Source: Collibacillus ludicampi
GTDB taxonomy: Bacteria; Bacillota; Bacilli; Tumebacillales; BOQE01
Direction: 5' to 3'
DNA: 64,000 nucleotides
Assembly (NCBI RefSeq): GCF_023705585.1
Contig: NZ_BOQE01000001.1
Span: 2,307,001-2,371,000 of the forward strand
Shown here: positions 34,326-43,751 of the stretch, one piece after another
Layout of the letters: the number at the start of each line of letters is the position of its first letter
How positions within the stretch are numbered: the stretch's first letter is position 1
Notes under the pieces: model-generated
What the model was told of the DNA's origin: nothing
The model's database searches: none
Seen by the model: the letters and a program-made list of their open reading frames with translations, nothing else
Position numbers and translations under genes: made by a program

Positions 34326-35691
34326 ATGAGGAGACTATGGCGTATTTATTTAATATTTCTACTAATGGGGATCGTCCTTATTGGCTGTTCAAATTCAAAA
34401 ACACCAATAAACTCGAATACGACTCTAGATCCAGACAAGATATTGATCAGCGATGGTCATAAAGTAGAAGTATTCGACCTTAGTAATGATCATCATATCA
34501 CATGTTTGTGGCGGAATCATTTTGCAGGATGTGGCGGCAACGATTTATACACAAAAACTGAGTAAATATACCGAGCTTGATATGGAGAAGCGGGCATGTT
34601 AGGCTGGCTCATTGCCAAAGGTGTCCCGTACTGGCCCTATGAACCTGTTACATGCCCGTAGAGGCTCCATGTCAAGCGACCTTCATTGTTTGCATAAGCA
34701 TCCATGTGGCGGTATATTTTGTGGCCGCCATACTCTGTATTTCTCGACCGCCAAAAACATCACATCCATAAACAACAAAATTTCTCTGGAAAGCTTAAAT
34801 TATGATAAAAGCCGTAAACAAATTGTTTGTACAGGGTATTCGCCCGAATCCGGATTTTCTGGATTACTTATTTTTAATGGAAATCATACAGAAAGAGATG
34901 AAATAAAAGAATCTAGTTTTTCCCCAATTCAACTTTATCAATATGAAAATACTTATTTAATGAACTCAGCTCAAGTACTGAGTGACGGGCAGTCGTATTT
35001 AACTGAGTTGGGTTTCTATGATACAAATCAAAAGAAAATAATAAAAACGGTACGTATTCCCGGGGGGGTGGAATATATTTCGGGAAACGGGCCGAAAGCG
35101 TATGTATCCAGCTATCAGTTTCCAAATAAGGGTCAAGATAGTATACTAAAAAAATCCAATATTTATGAATTTGATCTTGTTACAAAGGAATATCGAAAAA
35201 TATTTTCAGAAGATCAAGATTATGTCCCTTTCTCGGTTGAGTATCATGATGGTTACTTATATGGGGTGTATCAAAGTGCGCTGAATGTACCGAAGGATGC
35301 ACCACAGAATCTTTTTGTAAAAATTGACCTTAAAACAGGAAACATTGTTAAGAAAGTACAATTATCGGAGTATGCGAGGGATCTCGTCTTTTCTGCAGAC
35401 GGAAACTATGCATACGTAACACACTTTTACGGATTGTTTCAGGACATAACCATGAAAAATCCGATCACCCGAATCGATCTACATACATTCGAAGCGAAAG
35501 ATTACCCCGGTGACTATCGTGCAGTGTCCATTCTCGAACAAAACGGAAAGCTCTGCATCGGAGACGATTTAACCTCTAAATTAACAGTACTTAACGAACA
35601 AACATTAGAGGTCGAAAAAACGATTCAACTCGATATCGCTCCAATATTTTTGGCGAACGAATCCCGCAGCGGGAAGGAGCATGTGCAGTAA
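34326..35691 (+). pseudogene. Lipoprotein (beta-propeller-like) split by a 255-bp insertion
   Basis: The 5' part (34326-34503) encodes a lipoprotein signal with lipobox LIGC (cysteine about residue 21) and DPDKILISDGHKVEVFDLSN. The 3' part (34766-35691) encodes repeated strand motifs such as SNIYEFDLVTKEYRKIF, FVKIDLKTGNIVKKV and ITRIDLHTFEAKDY, typical of YncE-like propellers. Deleting 34504-34765 (the element plus one target copy) joins them in frame to give 367 residues, reading HHITSINNKISLE across the joint. As it stands, translation stops at 34563-34565. Ribosome site gggggaataaagg. Confidence 0.8.
34504..34758. mobile_element. 255-bp non-autonomous insertion element (MITE-like)
   Basis: The left end GTTTGTGGCGG and the inverted right end GTTTTTGGCGG match at 10 of 11 positions. 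The flanking direct repeat ATCACAT (34497-34503 and 34759-34765) is a 7-bp target duplication. The element has no transposase ORF and contains a further inverted pair cgggcatgt / acatgcccg (~34594 and ~34650) and two internal TGTGGCGG copies. I do not recognise the parental insertion sequence. Confidence 0.8.
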
Positions 35692-35730
35692 TTTCGTTTT
35701 CACCTGTCATCCAATGAAGATAAACCACTT

Positions 35731-35773
35731 GTTCTCTCATTCCTTTGTTTTTCCATCAAAGGAATGAGAGAAC
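35731..35773. terminator. 16-bp perfect hairpin downstream of the split lipoprotein
   Basis: gttctctcattccttt / aaaggaatgagagaac has an 11-nt loop. No T-run follows on the plus strand, so its role as a terminator is doubtful. Confidence 0.45.
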
Positions 35774-36588
35774 GATTGTACCCTTGACGTAATAAAAGGA
35801 AGGGGATCAGGTTTAAGTATCATCCGCTCCGATGTTAATGAGAACGATGAAATGATGCTATAGTCTTGGTTTGACGGTAAGAACATCGGGCGTATCTGAC
35901 CTGCTTTACTATGTTCCAGACGTACCGCGCGGGAGATAACATCCGTAAAGGGATTGCCTATCTAAATTTAAACGGTACAATTTTTTAGGCAATGCAGTGA
36001 TAAATTTAGGGAATATTGGTACATCCCATCATGCAGTAGAGGAGCTTTCCATAATGAGGGCAATTCCGAATACAATTTCTGAAAATCCAATGCCCGGTTA
36101 AACTATAAGATGACAAAATACCCAATCCCAGTAGTTTACACAGGGCAAGAATCATTCGATATTGACATTCCAAGTGAATCGGGCACTTGTAAAACTTATC
36201 AAAATCAACTGGCAGAACGCGTGAACGCAATGTAACAGTTTTCCCCGTGCATGCATATTTCATGTATGCGCGGGGAAAAGTACTTGTATCATCCAGTACC
36301 ACACAAGACACAAAAGCAGGAATTTGATGTTTGATCGAGAAATAATCATACGACATATGTCGAACAAATGTGTTCATAAAAGCTCACGAGCTAATTGGTT
36401 TTTTATCGTATCTACAGACGATTAAAAAAGTTTTTCGGGGAGCCTTGAGATGACCGATTCTTCATTTTCGAGTCTATCCCCCTTTTTGAAACAAATTAGT
36501 AATCCTCGAAAAAATCACTTATTCATACCGCGGACAGAATTCATGCATCCCGCACCTCGCTTGAGTTTTACCCTCGTCTGCGAATGCG
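35774..36588. other. Gene-free AT-rich stretch ahead of the CRISPR array, including the probable leader
   Basis: I see no gene with a ribosome site here. The 123-codon minus-strand ORF at 36006-36377 has no ribosome site or recognisable motif. An imperfect palindrome lies at 36243-36276 (cccgtgcatgc / gcgcgggg). The ~170 bp before 36589 would be the array leader if transcription runs left to right. Confidence 0.4.
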
Positions 36589-36922
36589 GTAACATTGATG
36601 ACCCGAGTAACTAGGGGACTGAAAGGTCCGTTACGATCCTTGAGGCCGGTGTATTGCATGAGTAACATTGATGACCCGAGTAACTAGGGGACTGAAAGAA
36701 AAAGGTACAACACCTTTTGGACAGCGGCTTTTTTGAGTAACATTGATGACCCGAGTAACTAGGGGACTGAAAGATGAGCAGATATGAAACATGAATTGTG
36801 AATTATAACAGTAACATTGATGACCCGAGTAACTAGGGGACTGAAAGTGTCTTTTTCTCGTAATTGGTCAGATTGACTTTGGGGTCGTAACATTAATGAC
36901 CCGAGTAACTAATGACTAAAAG
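36589..36922 (+). CRISPR. CRISPR array, five 37-nt repeats, four spacers, no cas genes nearby
   Basis: Four identical repeats at 36589-36625, 36662-36698, 36737-36773 and 36811-36847 begin GTAACATTGATGACCCGAG and end GGGGACTGAAAG. A fifth at 36887-36922 is degenerate in its 3' third. Spacers are 36, 38, 37 and 39 nt (36626-36661, 36699-36736, 36774-36810, 36848-36886). The degenerate last repeat and the GAAAG 3' end suggest transcription left to right, with the leader to the left. No Cas protein is encoded within the window. Confidence 0.95.
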
Positions 36923-37067
36923 CCTATACATTACTGTTCAGAGAATTTAAAGATTTAAACTTGAAAATAAAGAATCAGACTGAGGGCAAGGTTTATTTGA
37001 ACAAAAGGTAAATTTGCACAATTGTTGAAATCTTACAATAGATCGCGTTTTTTGGATCGGGGGAGAA

Positions 37068-37766
37068 ATGATGCAGAAAGAATTTGAAATTATTAATGGA
37101 ATCAAAAGCTTTATCCGTTCAGATGAAATAAACGGGAATAACAAAAAGTATTAAAAGATGTACGATAAGATTGCTCCTTTTTATAATTTCTCGAACAAAA
37201 TATACTTTTGGTTGAAGTTTGGCGGGGAGGCTAACTATCGTAATCAGTTTTTAAGTGAATTGGAAGTAAAAGAAGGGGATAAAGTATTAGAAGTCTCTTG
37301 TGGTACGGGTGATAACTTTCCTTTTCTACCCAAAAACGTTGAATTGCATGGTTTAGATATTTCAATGGGTATGTTAAAACGTTGTCAAAAACATTTGAAA
37401 AAATGGGGAATTGATGCTTCTCTTTATCATGCTTCTGCCGAGGAACTACCTTTTGACAATGCGACGTTTGATGTGGTCTATCATGTAGGAGGGATTAACT
37501 TTTTTAATAACAAGAAACAAGCGATAGAAGAAATGATTAGGGTGGCAAAAAAGGGAACAAAGATTGTGATTGTCGATGAAACGGAAAAATTAGCAAAAGG
37601 GACTTATGAAAAAACACCGTTAGTAGGCCGTAGCATCAAAAATCGAGATACGATTCATATCCCAATTGACCTTATTCCGGAAGGAATGCAAGACATTCGA
37701 GTGAAAGAGGTATGCGATGGACTCATGTACTGTTTAAGTTTTAGAATTCCTTATGAAAAAATTTAA
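37068..37766 (+). pseudogene. Class I SAM-dependent methyltransferase with an in-frame stop
   Basis: The strong site gggggag precedes ATG 37068, and the frame reads MMQKEFEIINGIKSFIRSDE.. to NNKKY, then TAA (37152-37154), then KMYDKIAPFYN and a full methyltransferase domain with VLEVSCGTGDN (SAM motif I), GLDISMGML and AEELPFDNATFDVVYHVG. The sense of the frame continues through the stop, so CAA to TAA is the likely lesion. ATG 37158 could restart a 202-residue protein but has no ribosome site. Substrate is unknown; the domain resembles the UbiE/type 11 group. AT-rich like the rest of the island. Confidence 0.7.
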
Positions 37767-37919
37767 AGTTTTGGCTCTTTGAAACTATAGTATACATGTT
37801 TTCAAATATTGAATTTGAAACTTTAACAGTGAGTCGTCTTGGATTGCCGGATCTTATCCAAAAGATTTTAATCATCCAACCTCATTGTATCTACCCATAT
37901 CACATTGTGATGGATGTCG

Positions 37920-37947
37920 AACCGCCGAATCGGGCGGTTATTTGTTT
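37920..37947 (+). terminator. Terminator after the methyltransferase
   Basis: aaccgcc (37920-37926) pairs with ggcggtt (37933-37939), followed by ATTTGTTT. It overlaps the end of the convergent patatin-like gene. Confidence 0.65.
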
Positions 37948-38821
37948 ACGGTGTACAGACGGCCTCTTTCTCTATGGGCTTCTTCTCCATCTGCAACTTG
38001 GTAACGATTTCAGGCAATCGCTCTTTCGTATAATGATATCCTACCTCTACACAATGGACGGATTGGCGGAATGAAAGCGCACCGACTTGACCGACATCCG
38101 GGTGCAAGACGATGTCGGCATGTTTATGTTCCCGTTTCATTTGTTGGTAAAGATTCAAATTGATCACATGAAACAAAATGGACAGACTCGATTGAAACCG
38201 ATTCTCTCTGTTTTCCACAAACGGGGTGATCGTATCCACCGTGATGACGTGAGTGGCTCCGAGATTTTTAACGATCTGTACCGGACAGTTACAGCTGATT
38301 CCCCCGTCGACGAGTAGATAGGAACCATACGGCACCGGTTGAAAGATGAATGGAATCGAGAAACTGGCTTGTACGGCTGTCGCGATCGGTATGTCATGGA
38401 GACAGGTTTGATGGGGTAAAGCATAGGGTGTGCAAACGACCGCTTCCCCGTTTTTCAGATCGGTGGCGATGATCCCGCAGGGAATGCGAAAACGGGAAAC
38501 GGAAGCGCCGTCCGTCAATTCCTCGATCCATCCGTGAAGCCGTTTTCCCTTGATCCAACCATTCCATGTACTCTTTCGCAAGAACAAACGGGAGAAAAAT
38601 GAAAAGAAATCATAGTCCAAATTTCTCCAAGTTAATTGTGGAAGCAAATTGCATAGTTCTGCAGGAGTATAACCATAACCGTACAAGGCAGCCACTACGG
38701 CGCCTGAGCTCGCTCCAGCGATATGAGTGATTTCAATGCCTGCTTCTTCTAAAGCCTGAATCACTCCGATCGCCGCAAACCCCGATACGCCTCCACCTGC
38801 GAGCGCAAGACCTGTCTTCAT
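37946..38821 (-). CDS. Patatin-like phospholipase family protein
   Basis: This 291-residue serine acyl-hydrolase of the RssA/YlbK group has the oxyanion-hole glycines at LALAGGGVSGFAAIGV, the nucleophile elbow GASSG near residue 40, and the catalytic aspartate in LVDGGISCNCPV. No signal peptide or membrane helix is present, so it is cytoplasmic or peripheral. Bacterial relatives cleave phospholipids or lysophospholipids; the true substrate is unknown. Ribosome site aaaaaggaggtaccc on the minus strand fixes the start. Confidence 0.92.
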   Translation of the reverse strand: MKTGLALAGGGVSGFAAIGVIQALEEAGIEITHIAGASSGAVVAALYGYGYTPAELCNLLPQLTWRNLDYDFFSFFSRLFLRKSTWNGWIKGKRLHGWIEELTDGASVSRFRIPCGIIATDLKNGEAVVCTPYALPHQTCLHDIPIATAVQASFSIPFIFQPVPYGSYLLVDGGISCNCPVQIVKNLGATHVITVDTITPFVENRENRFQSSLSILFHVINLNLYQQMKREHKHADIVLHPDVGQVGALSFRQSVHCVEVGYHYTKERLPEIVTKLQMEKKPIEKEAVCTP

Positions 38822-38919
38822 GGGTACCTCCTTTTTTATCTTTCTAGTTTATAGACTCTTCCTTCATCTCTCGATGCTAAGTATAATGAAAAGAATATGA
38901 TAGAGGTGAGGGGTGCTAG

Positions 38920-40761
38920 ATGGAGACATTTCGTGAATATCTCGAACACCACATCGTGATTGGCGACGGCGCGATGGCGACATTGTTGTATCAACACGGG
39001 ATTCCAGTAAATTCTTGTTATGAACATTTGAACGTCACGCGTCCCGATGTTGTGCAACAGATTCACCGATCGTATTTGGATGCGGGAGCAACGCTTCTGA
39101 CGACGAATACGTTCGGCGCGCATCGCGACAAACTGAGCCGTTACGGTCTTACGGATCAGTTGGATGCGATCAATCGGCACGGTGTTCGTCTGGCTAGGGA
39201 AGTTGCACAGGGACGCGCTTATGTGGTAGGGAGTATCGGACCGATCCGTGCGGGCCGTCAAATGTATATGGATGAAGAGACGCTTCGCAAACAGTTTTCT
39301 GAACAGGCAACAGCACTTCTTACGGAAAATCCGGACGGATTGATCCTCGAAACCTTTTTGGAAGCGGAAGAACTGTTCATCGCGTTGGATGTGATACGTC
39401 CCTTAACCGATATTCCGATGATCTGTCAACTGAGCATTCAGGAACGAGACACGACCCTGGACGGATACCGACTTGACGAAGCATTTCGCCATCTCATGGA
39501 CGCAGGAGCGGATGTCATCGGTTTAAATTGTCGAGTAGGTCCTTATGGGATACTCCGAGCGCTTGAACAGGTGCATGTATCTGAAGATGCGATCCTGTCC
39601 GCTTTTCCAAATGCAGGTTTGCCCGAACTTGTCGATGGTGAGTATGTATATCAATCCACTCCGGAGTATTTCGGTGACAGCGCGCGTATATTCCAGAAAA
39701 ACGGCGTGCGTGTGATTGGTGGTTGTTGCGGAACCACGCCTGCACACATCTCCGCAATTGCCAAGGCGGTGGGGGGATTAACCCCGGCACCTATTGTACC
39801 GTCTGTGCAGCAACAAAAGGAGACTTCGACCATCATTGTGGAAGAACCTCCTACTGAGGAAACGCTCGTCGATCTGGTCAAAAAACGCCATACGGTGATC
39901 GTCGAATTGGATCCTCCCAAAGATTTGAATATCGAGCCATTTATAGAAGGAGCCAAAGCACTGAAGCAAGCGGGAGCCGATGCTATAACATTGGCCGATA
40001 ATTCGCTGGCAACCACCAGAATGAGCAACATGGCTCTCGGAAGACTTATCAAGGAACAGATACAGATCCGACCTCTCTTGCATATGGCGTGCCGGGACAG
40101 AAACCTGATCGGCCAACAATCCCATTTGATGGGACTTTATGCATTGGGACTGGATCATGTGCTTGCGGTAACCGGCGATCCATCGCGTTTCGGCGATACC
40201 CCGGGGGCAAGTTCCGTTTTTGATCATACTTCGTTTGATCTGATTCGCATGATTAAACAATTGAATGAAGGCATCTCTTATTCCGGCAAACCGTTGCAAC
40301 GAAAAGCGAATTTTGTTGTAGGTGCCGCTTTTAACCCAAACGTCCGCCATCTGGATGCCGCAATCAGACGGCTGGAGAAAAAGGTTGAGGCCGGTGCGGA
40401 TTTTATCATGACACAACCCGTCTATGATATGAACTTAATTGAGGAGATCTATCAAGCGACCAAGCATCTCCCGATTCCGATCTTCATTGGTATTATGCCG
40501 CTCGTCAGTGCACGCAATGCAGAGTTTTTGCATAACGAAGTGCCAGGGATCTCTCTGCCTCTCGAGGTACGTCAGCGCATGGCCGCTTATGAGGGGGAAC
40601 GTGCACGGGAGGAAGGGATCGCTATCGCTTCCGAGTTATTGGAACAAGGGATGCGATTTTTCCATGGTATCTATTTAATGACTCCCTTCATGCGTTATGA
40701 GATGACGGTGGAACTTTGCAAACGGGCGGTTGAAAGAGCATATGCGGCTGAAAAAATGTAG
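38920..40761 (+). CDS. yitJ: Bifunctional homocysteine S-methyltransferase / methylenetetrahydrofolate reductase
   Basis: This 613-residue fusion has a homocysteine methyltransferase domain (about 1-290), with zinc cysteines in GLNCRVGP and GGCCGTTPAHI, followed by a MetF-type flavin reductase domain (about 315-605; LHMACRDRNLIGQQSHLMGL, TGDPSRFGDTPGASSVFDHTS). It makes methyl-tetrahydrofolate and methylates homocysteine to methionine. Length matches Bacillus YitJ. There is no S-box riboswitch in the 98 bp between it and the divergent patatin gene, unlike B. subtilis. Ribosome site gaggtgagggg. Confidence 0.95.
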   Translation: METFREYLEHHIVIGDGAMATLLYQHGIPVNSCYEHLNVTRPDVVQQIHRSYLDAGATLLTTNTFGAHRDKLSRYGLTDQLDAINRHGVRLAREVAQGRAYVVGSIGPIRAGRQMYMDEETLRKQFSEQATALLTENPDGLILETFLEAEELFIALDVIRPLTDIPMICQLSIQERDTTLDGYRLDEAFRHLMDAGADVIGLNCRVGPYGILRALEQVHVSEDAILSAFPNAGLPELVDGEYVYQSTPEYFGDSARIFQKNGVRVIGGCCGTTPAHISAIAKAVGGLTPAPIVPSVQQQKETSTIIVEEPPTEETLVDLVKKRHTVIVELDPPKDLNIEPFIEGAKALKQAGADAITLADNSLATTRMSNMALGRLIKEQIQIRPLLHMACRDRNLIGQQSHLMGLYALGLDHVLAVTGDPSRFGDTPGASSVFDHTSFDLIRMIKQLNEGISYSGKPLQRKANFVVGAAFNPNVRHLDAAIRRLEKKVEAGADFIMTQPVYDMNLIEEIYQATKHLPIPIFIGIMPLVSARNAEFLHNEVPGISLPLEVRQRMAAYEGERAREEGIAIASELLEQGMRFFHGIYLMTPFMRYEMTVELCKRAVERAYAAEKM

Positions 40762-40833
40762 GGCAAGACAACGTATTTGTTAAAAACATCAAGGAGTACG
40801 TGATTATAAGTATATGGCAACATGATTATGATT

Positions 40834-40876
40834 TCTCCTATATTCATATAATTTTGGATATAGGAGATTTTTATTT
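40834..40876 (+). terminator. Terminator after yitJ
   Basis: tctcctata (40834-40842) pairs with tataggaga (40859-40867), followed by TTTTTATTTT. Confidence 0.85.
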
Positions 40877-40986
40877 TGGACAAACACAATTTATATAATT
40901 TTTACAAATCTTTAATAAGGCGATCACATTTCTGCTGTGAAGCAGGAGTATACTCATCTGCAGCTACATAGGTAGAGGTGGACAAT

Positions 40987-42327
40987 GTGAGTAGTATCAT
41001 GTGGAATGGGTTTCGTGATTTCGCCTGGAAATTGTTCAATCATATAACGGATGATTTGCATTTGGGTGTCATCTATATAGATTTAATGGGATTCAGCCAA
41101 TTGGAACGCACCTATGGCATGTCTTCTGCGCAAAAGATCCTGCAACTGACCAGACATCATCTGCAACAAGTGACTGGAGTGTTTGCCGAACGAAACGGGT
41201 TGAAGGCTTCTTCCTATTATGTTTGGGATGATTGTTTCGCTGTTCTTCTTACCTGTTCACAAGCGGGAAGATTGTCCGCGCTTTCTCATCTGGCTGCAAA
41301 AATTGTATACGAACTGGAACAAGAATTGGCGAAACGGAAAAGGGAACTTCCAATTGTTCAGGAACTTTGTTTTCGCGTGGGGATACAAGTGTTTCAACGA
41401 GGGGAAGAAGAAGACCTGGAACAAGTCTCCTTACGCTTTTATGAAGCATTTGTACGAGCCTCGCGTCAGGCGAAACAAGCGGCCGGCGCTGTTCCTTATT
41501 TTGACATAATCGAGTTTGAGCAGATCTTACAGGAGAAGTCAGTCACCTCTCTGTTTCAGCCGATCGTGGATTTGAAAGATGGCACGGTTTTTGGTTGGGA
41601 GGCTCTTTCCCGTGGGCCGGAGGGCAGTCGTCTACATTCACCCGCCCGTCTTTTTGCTACGGCTGAAAAGTTAGGGCAGTTATTTGTCCTAGAGCGGATT
41701 TGCCGTGAATCGGGAATCAAGTCTTTTGGCAAGGAAATCAATAAAAATCCGCTGTTTCCCCCTGATGACAGGCCTCACCTATTTATAAACGTGCATCCTC
41801 AAACGATTCATGATCCTAACTTTATCTCTGGACAAACGATGAAGATGGTACAACGGAACGGTCTTCAGCCTTCACAAATCGTTATCGAGATCACGGAACA
41901 TCAGGCGATTCAGGACTATCCGACTTTTCTGGAGTCGATCAACCATTACCGTCAACAAGGGTACCGGATCGCTATTGATGATACAGGTGCGGGGTATGCC
42001 GGTTTGCAGACGATCGTTGAATTGATGCCTGATTTCATCAAGCTGGATATGCATCTGGTACGCCATGTGGATAGGGACGAGAGAAAGCGGATCATGGGAG
42101 AGACCATCGTGAATTTGGCCAATAAACTGGGGGCACAGGTTATTGCAGAGGGGATTGAGACGCCTGAAGAACTGGAGATGATGAAATCGTTGGGAGCCCA
42201 CTATGGACAAGGGTATCTCTGGGGGAAACCGGATTCGGTCATTGATCCGTTTTGTGCTTGGACAAGCCCAGCTGTTCGTCTGGAAAGGTGCTCTTTGTTT
42301 CAGTCTTTAAAGGAATATCATTTGTAA
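40987..42327 (+). CDS. EAL-domain protein with degenerate GGDEF-like N-terminus
   Basis: The product is about 446 residues. The N-terminal half (10-175) has GGDEF topology (GVIYIDLMGFSQLERTYG) but the signature site reads WDDCF, so it cannot make cyclic di-GMP. The C-terminal EAL domain keeps EALSR, INVHPQT, IEITEHQ, DDTGAGYAG and AEGIET, the residues that bind metal and cyclic di-GMP, so phosphodiesterase activity is plausible. No membrane segment. GTG 40987 follows agaggtgg; a GTG three codons earlier is also open. The next gene is a GGDEF protein. Confidence 0.88.
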   Translation: MSSIMWNGFRDFAWKLFNHITDDLHLGVIYIDLMGFSQLERTYGMSSAQKILQLTRHHLQQVTGVFAERNGLKASSYYVWDDCFAVLLTCSQAGRLSALSHLAAKIVYELEQELAKRKRELPIVQELCFRVGIQVFQRGEEEDLEQVSLRFYEAFVRASRQAKQAAGAVPYFDIIEFEQILQEKSVTSLFQPIVDLKDGTVFGWEALSRGPEGSRLHSPARLFATAEKLGQLFVLERICRESGIKSFGKEINKNPLFPPDDRPHLFINVHPQTIHDPNFISGQTMKMVQRNGLQPSQIVIEITEHQAIQDYPTFLESINHYRQQGYRIAIDDTGAGYAGLQTIVELMPDFIKLDMHLVRHVDRDERKRIMGETIVNLANKLGAQVIAEGIETPEELEMMKSLGAHYGQGYLWGKPDSVIDPFCAWTSPAVRLERCSLFQSLKEYHL

Positions 42328-42329
42328 CA

Positions 42330-43373
42330 TTGCGTTGGAGAAAGGTTTCAATAAAGGGGAATCAGAGGGGGAGGGTATATGAAGGGGATCCATACATCAC
42401 GCGTTTGTGTGATCTGCATTTGCAACCGGGCTATACCGTCCATGCGGATGAACGGGTTGAAAATCTTATGCAAATGATCAAATCGCAAAAGTCAACTCAT
42501 CATACATTTGTCGTGATGGAAAGATCTCGTCCCGTGGGTATTATTCGCAGCAGTGACATGTTTCGCATCCTGGGGACACGATACGGGGTCGCTCTGAATT
42601 ATAAGAAACGTTTGCGTGAAGTGATGGATCCGGATTTTCTTGTCGTAGATGGGTCAACACCGGTTGAAGATGCATCCAGAAAAGCATTGGCACGGTCTTA
42701 TAAGTCGATCTACGACGACATCGTTGTTACAAATGAAGGGAACTATGCAGGTGTATTGCCCGTTTATGTTTTGTTTACATTTATGACCGAATGGAAAGTG
42801 CGGGAAGCCGCCCAAAGTAATCCGTTGACTGGTCTCCCCGGAAATGAACGGATCAGGGAAGTACTGGATCGTAAGATAAAAAGTCTAAAACCTTTCACGA
42901 TGATTTATACCGATATTGATCATTTTAAGTCGTATAATGATGTATACGGCTTTAAAAACGGGGATGATGTATTGAAATGGATCAGTGGACTTTTACAAGA
43001 ACCTTCTGTCCCTGATCTTTTTGTTGGACATATTGGCGGGGATGATTTTATTACCTGTCTTTTGCCCGATGAACCCATCTCCTACTGCCAGCATGTCATC
43101 AGTCGTTTCGAACATGGCAAAAGCACATTTTACACAGAGGAAGATGCGGCGAGGGGGGTTCTCGTATCTCTCGATCGTGATCACCAATTGAAAAAATTCC
43201 CGTTGATTTCCTTGTCGATGGCGATTGTTGATATCCATCCCTCGGAACGTATGAATGTCGATGAAGTTTCAGTAATGGCTGCTGGAATCAAGAAACGGGC
43301 CAAACAGATACAAGGTAGTATTTATTATCGGGAATGCTTGAACGATTGCTTTTCAGAAAAGAAGACAAGATAA
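42330..43373 (+). CDS. CBS-pair and GGDEF-domain protein, start region probably frameshifted
   Basis: The frame from a TTG at 42330 carries two CBS motifs (about 45-165; HTFVVMERSRPVGIIRSSDM and DIVVTNEGNYAGVLPVYVL) and a GGDEF domain (about 170-335) with NPLTGLPGNERI, YTDIDHFKSYND and active-site HIGGDDF, so diguanylate cyclase activity is possible. The best ribosome site, gggggaggg, leads to ATG 42379, which is out of frame. Adding one G to the GGGG run at 42384-42387 would make it read MKGDPYITRLCDLHLQPGY, a natural N-terminus. A one-base loss, a sequencing error or slippage are all possible. The TTG has only a distant aaagga. Confidence 0.72.
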   Translation: MRWRKVSIKGNQRGRVYEGDPYITRLCDLHLQPGYTVHADERVENLMQMIKSQKSTHHTFVVMERSRPVGIIRSSDMFRILGTRYGVALNYKKRLREVMDPDFLVVDGSTPVEDASRKALARSYKSIYDDIVVTNEGNYAGVLPVYVLFTFMTEWKVREAAQSNPLTGLPGNERIREVLDRKIKSLKPFTMIYTDIDHFKSYNDVYGFKNGDDVLKWISGLLQEPSVPDLFVGHIGGDDFITCLLPDEPISYCQHVISRFEHGKSTFYTEEDAARGVLVSLDRDHQLKKFPLISLSMAIVDIHPSERMNVDEVSVMAAGIKKRAKQIQGSIYYRECLNDCFSEKKTR

Positions 43374-43426
43374 AAAAGCGTAGCCAAAAAGAAAGAAAAA
43401 AATTCCAAAATCGTTGATGGAGGCGT

Positions 43427-43516
43427 ATGTGGCAGGTTAGGGATGGAATAGGTGATTGTACGATGCGAGATTCGAGGAAGTTTGATACGATAATAAAAAA
43501 GTCAAGGGATGGATAG
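43427..43516 (+). CDS. Candidate 29-residue ORF between the GGDEF and DeoR genes
   Basis: ATG 43427 follows gatggagg and encodes a short basic peptide starting MWQVRDGIGDC. No membrane span or family is recognised. It precedes the terminator at 43539. It may be chance. Confidence 0.2.
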   Translation: MWQVRDGIGDCTMRDSRKFDTIIKKSRDG

Positions 43517-43538
43517 CATCGTTTAGGGATACAGTCAG

Positions 43539-43566
43539 CCACCTGTGATGGGTGGTTTTTGTTTTG
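43539..43566 (+). terminator. Terminator downstream of the cyclic-di-GMP genes
   Basis: ccacc (43539-43543) pairs with ggtgg (43551-43555), followed by TTTTTGTTTT. Confidence 0.65.
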
Positions 43567-43751
43567 TGTGTGGGTGGATCGTTCCCACCTGCGCACGTTT
43601 TTATAGTCTGTATATCCATTTATACCTGACTGAATTTGCGTAATTATGCTCAGTTATGGATACAAATGTAGCATTGGTGATAGTCCCTTTTCCTCTGTGT
43701 TCATAAGTGCTTTTACAGGCGATTAGGGTTCAATGAGATATATTTTTGATC

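Noticed and set aside
35731-35773. Hairpin read as insertion-sequence ends
   Set aside because: The arms are only 11 nt apart, so it is a simple stem-loop.
36006-36377. 123-codon minus-strand ORF next to the CRISPR array, considered as a Cas protein
   Set aside because: No ribosome site, no Cas6 glycine-rich loop or other Cas motif, and it contains an imperfect palindrome.
37796-38074. 92-codon plus-strand ORF beginning MFSNIEFETLTVSRLG
   Set aside because: It runs through the methyltransferase terminator into the antisense of the patatin gene and has no ribosome site.
38822-38919. S-box (SAM) riboswitch expected before yitJ
   Set aside because: The 98-bp gap is too short and shows none of the conserved S-box helices.
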